Positions 11,262-23,200 of a stretch of DNA of 64,000 bases are shown piece by piece (position 1 is the stretch's first letter; every line of letters starts with the position of its first letter). The notes under the pieces were generated by a model. The model saw nothing but the letters and a program-made list of their open reading frames with translations. It was not told where the DNA came from and searched no databases. This stretch comes from Nematostella vectensis (taxonomy: Eukaryota; Cnidaria; Anthozoa; Actiniaria; Edwardsiidae). The position numbers and the translations under genes are program-made. The stretch covers positions 11,773,181 through 11,837,180 of the forward strand of contig NC_064036.1 in assembly GCF_932526225.1 (NCBI RefSeq), in the 5' to 3' direction.

Positions 11262-14200
11262 GTAAGTTAATTTCGGGATTTTATTAAACTGCTGATGATG
11301 TGTTTTGTAAATACAAGGGTTGGTTTAATAGATCTATTATTGGATAATCAAATCGACTTGATAGTGTCTATCTATAACTGTATCAAATCCAGTGCTAGCG
11401 CGAAGGAATTATTTCACGGTAGGTAATTTGCTATAAGTCGTGCGATTTGCAAATCAACAATCCCTCATTATGCCGGGTCTAGATCTCCAAGCGATGAAAT
11501 AATCACTACCTAATCGTCTTTTATGTCGAACTCCCTGCGTACTTGCCGCTAAGGTTGCCTCCTTCGTTCGCGGCGCAGCGGGATACTTTACTAACGCCAA
11601 AGTTCTAGTTTTTATAACATAAATACTACAACATTCTTTTCCTATAGAACCGATAACATCATACTTCATCGGAACTAAATGTCAATATATCTTTATTCAT
11701 CATGAATTGGCTTATTGTTTTTAAAGATATTTAAATGCCATAACTCGATACCCAATTCAGACTACGGGCTGAGTAGAAGAAGAGCATAATAGTGCATAAT
11801 TGACCATAATCTCTCCCAGGAGCACAGACTGCACGGCTCAGTGACTCTTGCTTACTTTAGTCAGGGCGCAATTCTTGATTGATGGTGGGAACTTCAGCTG
11901 CTTACAAGAGCTTTCCGAATGTTTCTTTTCATCAGTTAGCAGTAATTTTGACCCTGTTAGCCCACGGAGTCTCTTATTGAAAAAACAAACCTAGAAGACC
12001 ATAGAGCTCGCATGGACCACAAATAGTTTTTCACGCGGGATTCAGAATAGAAATGTCGCACGGGATAAGGATAGGAAAACGTGCTATCGAATGCCCTTTA
12101 CAGATTTCTGTAGATAATTTCAGCCCGACATCTCCAGACGTTTTGTCATCAGATTCTAATTAAAAGGTGCGCTGTATGTATCGGCATACAACAATTCATG
12201 GTTTCAATATTCTCACCACTTTCTCTGATAGCGCCACGTGTGAAAAACAAAGAATAAAGAGTGGTTACTCCCCCCCCCCCCCCCTTGGAGGCCTGGGTCT
12301 AAGGGCTTTTCAAGATCAGTGAGAAAAAGGTTTGACCAAGCGATCAAGTTTTTCTAACAAATTTTGGCCGCGAGTCTCAAATTGACTACCCTGGTCCCAG
12401 AGCCCCGAGCGTCTCTCTATTCAGTGGCCAGCGGGGTTGAGACGTCTCAACCTCTCGTCTCAACCTCGCTGGCCACTAAATAGAGAGACGCACGAGGCTC
12501 TGGAACCAGGGTACAAATTGACAGAAATCAGCATTTTTCACCATGTTTTCTGGAGATCCGGGAGCGGGAAAACTTTATCTCTTCTAAATATGGGCATCAA
12601 TTCCCATATAAGGCAATGCATACGAAGGACACTATATGTGGGGAATATGTTTGATATGCAAAAATAAATATATATAATCCGGCAACTGCCTAGTCCTTCC
12701 CCCGGCAATGACGATGATGAGGGCTAGATAGTTATTTTGCAGACGTTTCTATGTGCAGGTAACTTGATCGATAGTTTTCCTTTAGTTGCCACTGATTGCC
12801 CTACTGATGCCACAACCATACGGCGACACCGACGTCAGCTCGACTGTAAGCCGATAGAGACTAAATTCTGCTACAAGGAAGACTGCACAAGGTAACTCGT
12901 GCTAGATGCTATGATGTGTGCTTGTGACTTGCGTGCCTAATTAAAACTGCATTTGGAGATGCTTCTATCTTTAGCTTTCAATTGCGCATTAGCTTAATAA
13001 CGTCTAGCTGTGAGATGATTTAACAATTTGTTCCACCAGATGCTGCACCTCAGACACCACGTGTAACCCGAACCCAGCTTTACTCATGTCTCGGGGGGAA
13101 TGCAAGCAGGGTATGTACCCCTTACTGTGGCTCATCCCTACTTCCCTTACTCCGGCTCATCCCTACTTCCCTTAATCCGGCTCATCCCTACTCCCCTTAA
13201 TCCGGCTCGTACCTACTTCCCTTAATCCGGCTCATACCTTCTTCTCTTACTCTAACTCATCTCTACTTCCCTTAATCCGGCTCACCCCTACGTCTTTTAA
13301 TCTGGCCCCTCCCTACTTCTCTTATTCTGGCTTATCCCTTCTTCTCTTACTCTGGCTCATCCCTACTTCCCTTAATCCGGCTCATCCCTACGTCTTTTAA
13401 TCTGGCCCCTCCCTACTTCTCTTATTCTGGCTTATCCCTTCTTCTCTTACTCTGGCTCATCCCTACTTCTATCATTGCCTGTTCTGTAATGAGCACTTCT
13501 TCTTACCCTAGTCTTGTGTTCGTCCATCAAATGCACTTTCCTCAGAAATATATGCATCTATCATTGCCTGTTCTGTAATGAGTACTTCTTCTTACCCTAG
13601 TCTTGTGTTCGTCCATCAAATGTACGTACCCTGGGGAGGTTTGTGACCTCACTAGTGCCAACCTACCGCAGTGCAGATGCCCTCAGGGTTGTCCTGGTCC
13701 AGCGAGCTGGAGCCGTCTGTGTGGGAGCGATGGGTTAACTTATATAAACGAATGCGTCTTGAATCGAACTGCGTGCATTCTTGGAGAAAAACTACATGTC
13801 AAGCACCCGGGACCTTGTATACCAAGTATAGTATGCTTTATAGTTTGATGTCTACGCAGTATTGTGTGCATTATACCGTGCCTGTGTCTATAACAAAACG
13901 TGCCCAGGTTGGTGTTAGCACACCTTTTCATTCGGAATGTTGGGCTAGTAGGAGTTCTGCAGAGTAACACTATATTTTTGCTAAGTACACTGGATTTAAC
14001 CTTCTGGATTGATGCTTCGTTGGGTTATTTGTTATCTAATGAACTATTAAATCTGGGTTACCTCAGATTAATTCCATCCATAAAGATTATGTCAACTTGT
14101 ATTTAACAATTTTGCTATGGTCAATAGGGGGCTTGCGCTAAGAGATCACTTGACTGTTTGGTTGGCAAACTAGCGCGCGCTTAGGCTTTTAGCGACGAAA

Positions 14201-17200
14201 TAACATATACAAAAAGCAACTTACATAGCGCTTACAAAAAAATCCAGAATTTTTTTTCCAGAAAGGGTTTAGTTTCATTTAAAGATTATATTTTCTCGTC
14301 GTTCTCTGGTGTGACGGGCGCAGTAATTTCTGTGATTTTTTTGGTTTGATTTTGCCACCCAGAAAAGTCACGTGATCTCTTAGCGCAAGTCGACCACTAT
14401 TATCGTTATGTCTCTTGTTGTTCTGACACACACTATCATTCAGAATTGCAATGTGTAATAAAGGATTATTATCTTTATCATCATCACCATCACCATCACC
14501 ATCATCATCACCATATTATTACCATTTATTCTAGAATCGAAGCGGCTCGAGGTAAGTCCTTCACACAAGCGTACCGTCACCTTAATCGCTTTCAACCTTG
14601 GACAGATCACGTGCTCATTCACGCGTGATCCCGTGTCTGTCACGTGGTCTAAGAAAGATATGGACGTCCTTCCACCTCAAATGATCCCTCGCAAGAATAC
14701 CCTAGTTATCCCGGACGTGCGGGTGTTTGATGAAGGGGTGTACACATGCCAGGGGTACGATGGCTTCTCAATGGCGGAAGCGACAATCAACGTGACTGTA
14801 GAAGGTAAGTGCAGTATAACCTTTCTATAACGCGGACACCCTCCATATTGATGGCTGAAGAAAAGATTAATGTGGCCGTAGAATGGGGGTGGTGGATGGT
14901 AGTTTTCAGCGGGTACGTCATTTATACCAACTAAGATCTAATTAGACCGTGCCTGATACACTACGCAAGATCGTACGTGTAAGGAATTAAGTGAAACATA
15001 ATACCTTAAACCCCCCCTTTCTTTTTCAGTCAGCAAAGACGGTGAGGACAAAGTCCAGACGATGTCACGTGCTGCGTGCATGCTACCCCGTCGCCATGGT
15101 TACTGTCGTCAGCATGACGCGCGCTGGCATTTTGATTCTGTCACGAAATCTTGTCAGGTGTTCGTGTACAGCGGATGCGGGCGCAACGAGAACAATTTCA
15201 AGAGTGAGAAGGATTGCCTGCAGGCATGCGGTCGATGGGGTAGGTGCGGTCGATGGGGTAGGTGCGCTCGATGGGGAAGGTGCGGTCCATGGGGAAGGTG
15301 CGGTCGATGGGGTAGGTGCGGTCGATGTGGTAGGTGCGGTCGATGGGGTGGGTGCGGTCGATGGGAAAGGTGCGGCCGATGGGGAAGGTGCGGTCGATGG
15401 GGAAGGTGCGGTCGATGGGGAAGGTGCGGTCGATGGGGTAGGTGCGGTCGATGGGAAAGGTGCGGTCCATGGGGAAGGTGCGGTCGATGGGGTAGGTGCG
15501 GTCCATGGGGAAGGTGCGGTCGATGGGGAAGGTGCGGTCGATGGGGAAGGTGCGGTCCATGGGGAAGGTGCGGTCGATGGGGTAGATGCGGTCCATGGGG
15601 AAGGTGCGGTCGATGGGGAAGGTGCGGTCGATGGGGAAGGTGCGGTCCATGGGGTAGGTGCGGTCGATGGGGAAGGTGCGGTCGATGGGGAAGGTGCGGT
15701 CCATGGGGTAGGTGCGGTCGATGGGGTAGGTGCGGTCGATGGGGTCGATGGGGTAGGTGCGGTCGATGGGGAAGGTGCGCTCGATGGGGAAGGTGCGGTC
15801 CATAGGGAAGGTGCGGTCGATGGGGTAGGTGCGGTCGATGGGGTAGGTGTAGAAAAATGAAAAGTGCGGGTGATTGATAGCCTTTTGGAGTATACTATGC
15901 GGTGTTTACAGGTAGTCACCACCGCAGAGAAGTTCTTTCCAGCAGGCGCGTAGCCAAAAAGTGGGTCATTTCTTATTAACGAATCTAAAAATTACGATGC
16001 TTTTTCCATATGATACCTATGACTGCGCATCTCCCTCGGCCAATCCTGGGTACGCGCCTGTCCAGCGTGATATACTCGCGGCTGAAGCAAGAAATCGCTG
16101 ATACTCGAGTATGCCCTGTGCAGAGCTCTAAGACTGCCGTCGATTGGACTTCTTCATATTCGATTTTAGCTTGTGGCGATAATTCTATGCAGTATTGTAT
16201 GCAGCATAATTTTACAATTGATTAAAACTTGATCATATATCCCCGCCCATTAGTTTATCACGTCTATCTTTGCAGCTGGTGACATCTGTCAGCTTCCCAA
16301 GCTCCCAGGCCCCTGCTCGGCCTACGTTCCCAGATGGTACTATAACGCTAAGCACAGACGCTGTCAAAAATTCGTCTATGGCGGTTGCCGAGGTAACGCA
16401 AACCGATTCAAGAGTCATCGCTCATGCGAAAGAAGCTGCAAAGGTATTGTGGAAATGTATCTCAGCAAGGGAGTGGAACAAAATGTATATGTCATGACGA
16501 GCTAGGGGCAGACGATGCACGCGCGTTTGCATTCGTGGTAAGCAGAAAATAAAGTCAATTGGGAACAGGTTCTGTGACTTTTTTTATTGAAGCAACACAG
16601 AGTCGACGAGGCGACAACACAGGGTTTACAAGAGGGTTCAATTCGCTCTCATATCCAGTCGTTGTAGTTCTTTCGAGAGATACTTGCGGAAGTGGCTAGT
16701 GTTAGTTTGAATATTTTGTCGCATTCTTGTGAATTCTTTACTCAGCGCAGAGCCCAGACATGACCCCTTGCGTCAGGCAATACACAGAAGCTACAAAGAG
16801 CAACAGACGCGGAGTGTTCATTCCCAGGTGTACCGGGGATGGCAAGTACGAATTACAGCAGTGTCACGGCTCAGTCTGCTTCTGCGTTGACGAGTCAGGC
16901 AATGAGGAGCCTGGCACGAGAGTATCACGTGGTCAGAAAGCAAATTGCACCGTCAAAATGACGCTCAAAGGTAAAAAAGTAGATCCTGAAAAGGAAGAAA
17001 AAATGACCTTTTTACCGGCTACTTAAGATACCGTTGACCCATTTGAGCCATATTAAAATTTCATATAAATAAAATACTCATTATAGCCTATAACAAACAT
17101 ATTTTGTAGCATCCTCCATGCCATGTGAAGTTGAGAGGTCAACGAAGTCAAGCAGTGACGTCACCGATCACGTGCCTCAGTGTAAAAAGACCGGTCACTA

Positions 17201-20200
17201 TGAAGAAGTTCAGTGCAGCGCGTGGACTGGGTACTGCTGGTGTGTTGATACCAATGGAACTGAAATGGCAGGGTCCAGGACCAGAGAACATCTGAGCTGC
17301 CCTTCTCTCGGTAAGTCTAAGATAAAAGCACCAACAAATCGACTTTCCATCCGTCTGTCTGTCCATCTGTCTCTACGACAGAATGTCTGACCGTCAGACT
17401 GAAAAACCTATGAATTATCATGTTCCCAACAACCAATGCAATGAACTAGACAACAAACATCAAACTAAAGATCAGTAAGGGTTTTACCTTTTATATTGAA
17501 GTGTCGCACTCTTGTTTCTGATAGGAACTAAGCCTAGTAAGTGCCAGCTTGAGTACATAAAGACGTTGAAGGAAGGCCAAGGTGTTGTGCCTAGATGCAC
17601 GGAGGATGGGAGATATGAAGCTATGCAGTGTCGCGGTCTGTCTTGCTCGTGTGTCAATCGTGACAGCGGCACGGTCATACCTGGAACAAATGTCAACACG
17701 AAGATTGGATACCCACAGTGCCAAACGCCAGGTAATAAAGACGTCTCACTATATATTCCAGGTGATAAAAAAGTTAAACAGTGTAAAGACATGCTATTCG
17801 CAATACCAGAGACCCGGCTTGTAAGGAAAATGCCGCAAAAATATCTGTAAACGGAAGTACATTTCAGTAGTATAAATCCATCTGAATCTTTGTGAAATGC
17901 GCAATCCAGCCTTCAATATGTCTTCATTATATTGCTTTAAGCATAAAACAGTACATGAATGGTTATATTTTAGTAATGTATTTTAAATAGTTTGAATAAA
18001 ATCGAATATAGATCCTTTAAAATGAGGCATGATAATGAAACGTAATTTCTTTATTTAATAGTGCATAACGTTTTTGACATCTCAAACTAAACTAAAACCG
18101 GACGCTTTGTCCTGGCGTTACTTCCGAAACAAGTTTGTCCAATAGCTCGCCAGACTAAGCCCCCTAACGTTACAGATGGCTTGACAAAGTGTCAGCGGCT
18201 ACAACTCGATGCCATGCGCAAGTCGGCAAAGTACGTACCACGGTGCAAGATGAACGGAGAGTTCCAGGAAACGCAGTGTGACGCGGGTACTCAGGAATGC
18301 TGGTGCGTGGATAGCAGCGGGGACATCATTAGCGGGAGCAGGACAACGAGTACAATAACGTGCCCCATCTTAGGTATGTACCTTATTGCCTTAGTCTCTA
18401 TCTTCTCTCATACAAACGAATAGGCCATTCCAGCTATAAGCATGCGCGCGCACTCACCATGGGAACCTACCACAACTAACGTCATGCAGCGCGCGCCTCG
18501 TTTGGTGCAAGCTTGAAAAGGCGTGTCTGCATTCTGGTAGATGATGTGGGTTTCTATAGTTATGCACTCGCGATCTTATAGCTGGAATGGCCTATTTAAA
18601 CTCTTGTTTTTCAAAAGGCTCTTCTTTGACGCCGTGCCAGAAGCACTACCAGAATACATTGCGACGGCGTTACAATCCCATTAATCAGCGCGCGCCACGC
18701 TGCAAAGCAAATGGCGGCTTTGAAGAAATTCAGTGTCACGTGAGGGAGTGCCATTGTGTAAATGAGGACGGGAATGAGGTGAATGGTACAAGAATACATG
18801 CGCCCGGGAGGCAGCCCAACTGCACAGTTCCAGGTGTGTAAAAGCTATTTATTTAAAATGATGAAGACGATGATGGTAATGACGATGACATCAGTGGCAA
18901 TGACGACAACGAATCTACATCCCCCTAAAAAAATTCTATTGCCATCATATTCATTATAATCGTAATAACAATCATAATACTCATTTCATCAATTTCTAGA
19001 GGTTAACACCACCCCATGTGAGCGAGCTCAGCATTCCGCACGATCTTCTGACACCTTCGTACCCTGGTGTAAACCAGACGGTAGCTGGCAAGAGGTGCAA
19101 TGTGAACACAGCTCGGGAGAATGCTGGTGTGTGGATGGAAATGGCCAAGAAGTTAAGAATACAAGAACATTACAAAAGCCCCTGTGTGCAATTCATGGCA
19201 AGGCATTGCGGGCCGAAGTATCAGGTAACTACCACTCATGCGTATGTTACTTTTTATTTTACTTCCAAAAAGTGTCGGAAAATTAATTCATATGGAGTTG
19301 GTATATGGCGGGCGCAGATGCGTTGAATTGCAGGGGGCGGGTCCCAGGGGATCCAGTATGATAAGACACACCCATGTGATGATAAGAAGTGTGCGTGAAG
19401 CTATAACAGTTTGATCGTCGAGCGTAGCATCAGAGAGGGTCTGAGTGGCGCAAAGGGAACTGGGCCTGAGTAGCGCTAGGGGACTGGGTCTGAATAGCGC
19501 TAGGGACTGGGCGTAGATGGCACCAGTATGGCGCAGTTTGCAGAGCGTTGCCTTGCAGTCTCTGTGCCTCGTACGACAAGGTAACGGATTTGATTCCCGG
19601 TTCCGACATAGGGTAGCTTTGCTGGCAGCAATTTCGATTTCTATTCCGTGGTCAGGAAATGGGTAGTATGGCCTTTAGCCTTAGACTCGACGATGTTGTA
19701 TCTGCGTTTTCCTAATTCAGCATTTCAGCTACAAATAGGATAATTTAATTACGAGGTTAACCGAAAATTTAATTTCGGCGCCCAATGTGTTGGCAATCTA
19801 CAAATGATGCAATTTAATGTAATTCAGTTCTATTGTAATTCAAGCCTAATTTTCCTATTCCCAGGTTCCTGCTGGTCCCTGTACGTATCACTGCTAAGGG
19901 CGTCCCGCAAGACAGGCTCTCTGCCTTGGTGCACGAGTGACGGGCACTTCAACCCCATGCAGTGTCATGGATCGTTCTGTTACTGCGTGTACGACGACGG
20001 AGTCGAGGTTCCTGACACAAGAATTAGTGTCGCAGTAGGGAGGCCGACTTGTAGTAAGAGTGGAGGTGAGTTAAACTTTACACCATTCTTGCTATAACGG
20101 CACCTCTATTAAGGCGGCAATCGTATCAGTTTACTTCCGGTGACGGTACGATAGGAAACCTCAACCGACTAAAAACAAAACAATCTATTAGAATTCGTGC

Positions 20201-23200
20201 TATTTAATAGGCCATCCCCTCTAAATTATCAGTCACATCCTCGAAGAAATTAAAACATTTTTCGTGTTTTCCGGTTATTCTTAATGTAGAGTTGAAGTAA
20301 TCTCTTCCTATGTATATTTTATATATTTTTGTCGTGTTGAATCTCTTCTTTTATATAGCCGGAAGTTTGACGCGTTGTCAGCGTGAATACCGACGAGCCG
20401 TGCTTTATTCAATGACAAATGGATACGTGCCCCTCTGCAAGCAGGACGGCCGGTTTGAAGAGGTCCAGTGTCGTGGAGATGTGTCTGAGTGCTGGTGCGT
20501 GGACCACGAGGGCCAGGAACTACCAGGAACACGCTCCACTAAACTCATCAAGTGTCCAGTTATTGGTAAGAGGGGAGGGTATGGTGCATTAATTACGAAG
20601 GCGATGAAATACCAGAAATGCGCTTACCTCTCCTGTTATTAGTAAAAGAAGAAGGGAGGGGGGGGGGGGGGCTAGCGTGTGGACCACGAGGGCAAAGAAC
20701 TACCAGGAACACGCCCCGCTAAACAGGTGTCCTGTTATTGGCAAGGGGGAAAGGGCTGGTGCGCCGAGGAACTTCCGTCGAGGAACTTCCAGGAACTCGC
20801 GGCCATGTTTGTCAGGAACACACTCCACATAACCCACCAAGTTTGCTGATATTTGTATCTTCTACATTATTTTTCAAGTTCATCTCCTATTTAAAATTTT
20901 GCCATCTAGATATCAGGACTACACAAGGAATGCATCGGTAGCTGGTCGCGCGGCGTAGAGTTTGAACAATGGCGCGTTGAATTTCCTTCATATAGCCGGT
21001 TCATCTCGTTTTATTTCTTTTTTGAGGTGGCCCTCTGACTGAATGCCAGCGTGAATACCAGAAGTACACAAGGAACGCATCGGTGGCCGCTCACGTGGCG
21101 CCTCGCTGTTCGGAAGATGGCACGTATGAGCCGATGCAGTGCGGTACAAGATTTTGCTACTGTGTTGATTTGAATGGGAATGAGATACCGGCCACACGCA
21201 ACAAGAAGCACGTGGGAATGCCAATTTGTACGAGGGACAGTAAGTGACAGACACGTGTCGCACTAAATTTTTAAATAGATTTACCTAACAGGAAGAAATC
21301 ATCCGCAAGAATCGCTCTGAAATTCTATCCATCCATTTTCTTTTAAAGGCATAAAAGTATTTTCCAAAATAGTAATATGATGTAACAAAAACTTGCAGAC
21401 CCAAGCCTGTCCTGAGTCTTAATAAAGTTGGTTATTTGTGGCATTTGTGACTGGGTTTTGCTCTCGCCAGTCCCTCGCGCCTCACTGCTAGGCACGCCAG
21501 ACACTAAGCTGACCCGATCATGTTTTATCTCGTGCAGGCAAGCAGCGGCTGACCTCCTGTCACCAGCACATCATGAGGGCACTCCAGGCCCCACGCAACC
21601 AGCGTGGTCACGTGCCAATTTGTAAGAGTGACGGGCGATATGAAGAGGTCCAGTGTTACGGCAAGGAGTGCTGGTGCGTAGACAAGCATGGCCAGGAAAC
21701 GCCAGGAACTCGCACCACAGGCCTGATCACATGCCCTGCCTCAGGTACAGTTCACTATTCGGTCGAAAGTGTCGGACATTTTATAGGTCCGAATTAATGG
21801 TGCAAATTTGATTCTTATGAGAAGCACGTGTTTGTTGTCCGCAGTCCACGTGCTCAGCCCGTGCCAGCAGCGGTACCAGTCCACTCTCCGCAGTTCCCTC
21901 AGGCCTGTGCACGTGCCTCGCTGCAACCAGTACGGCGCGTATGAAAATGTCCAGTGCATAAAAGACAGCTGCTTCTGCGTCAATAATCATGGTGTGGAGC
22001 TTTTTGGATCCCGTGTACAGGCCGCAGACCAGTTGACATGCCGAGGTACTCTTTACAGTACTTATAACCAGAGCATTTAGTAGAGCCCCGCTTACTCGGA
22101 CTCAAGAGGTACAGAGGGGGGCAAAGTTCGAGTTAGCGAGGGTTTGAATTACCAGGGTCGATAGAAAATTTATATTAAACAGATTGTAGTTTGCTTTGAG
22201 TTGCATCAAACCTGACAACGGTTTTCTCCACCTGCTTATGCCTTCTGCAAACTAGCAACATAACAACATAACGAAAAGGCCGCGCACTATGTTTAGCCCG
22301 ACATAACGACATGGACATAATGACATAAAAGAAAAAACATGCGCCCATGTCGTTATGTCGATATGTCGCTAGTGTGCACTATGCATTACACTGAAAGGCC
22401 CAACTGCGTTTTAAGGAAGAGGCTGATGTCCACCCCGGCGTCTGACATTTTAGAATAAATGTATGGGAGCTAAGATACCCAAATATACCTCCCCATTTAA
22501 CACATGGCATTGTGGGCAGTAGGCTTGATGTTTGTTTTTACCAGGACGTGGCCCTACCATATGCGAGCGCCAGATGCAGATATTTCGCCGTATGAAGAAG
22601 AGAGGATTGCGCGAGCCCCTCTGTAACCCTGACGGCTCGTTTTATCCCGTTCAGTGCCGCGGTGCGCAGTGCTACTGTGTGGATAACCATGGTGTCGAGG
22701 TGGCAGGCAGTCGCCAAAGCTACATCAAGGGACATCCAGTCTGCACCAATCAAAGTACAGTATGGTCCCCTATTCCAATGAAAGTACAGTACCATCTCTT
22801 ATCTAATCAAAGTACAGTACCATCTCGTATCTAATCAAAGTACAGTGCAGTCTCTTATCCAAACAAATTACCGTACCATTTCTTATCCAATCAGAGTACA
22901 GTACCATCTCTTATCCAAAGTACAGTAACATCTCTTATCCAATCAAAGTGCAGTATCATCTCTTAACCAATCAAAGTACAGTACAACAATCCCTTTTCCA
23001 ATCAAAGTACATTACAATCTATTATCCAATCAAAGTACATTACAATCCATTATCCAGTCAAAGTACAGTACGATCCCTTATCATGACCAAGCCCATAAAC
23101 GATGTAGATGTCCAATGAGAGCGCACGTTGCATCATAGCTGTATGATAAGATCTCTTTATGCACACTTTTTCATATTCTTCTCTGTTGTTAATGAAAAGA

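Noticed and set aside
15083-15922. Long open frames on both strands (Pro/Thr/Ser-rich and DRTFPI repeats)
   Set aside because: They exist because the 18-nt repeat has no stop in several frames. Only the Kunitz exon at the left edge has real homology.
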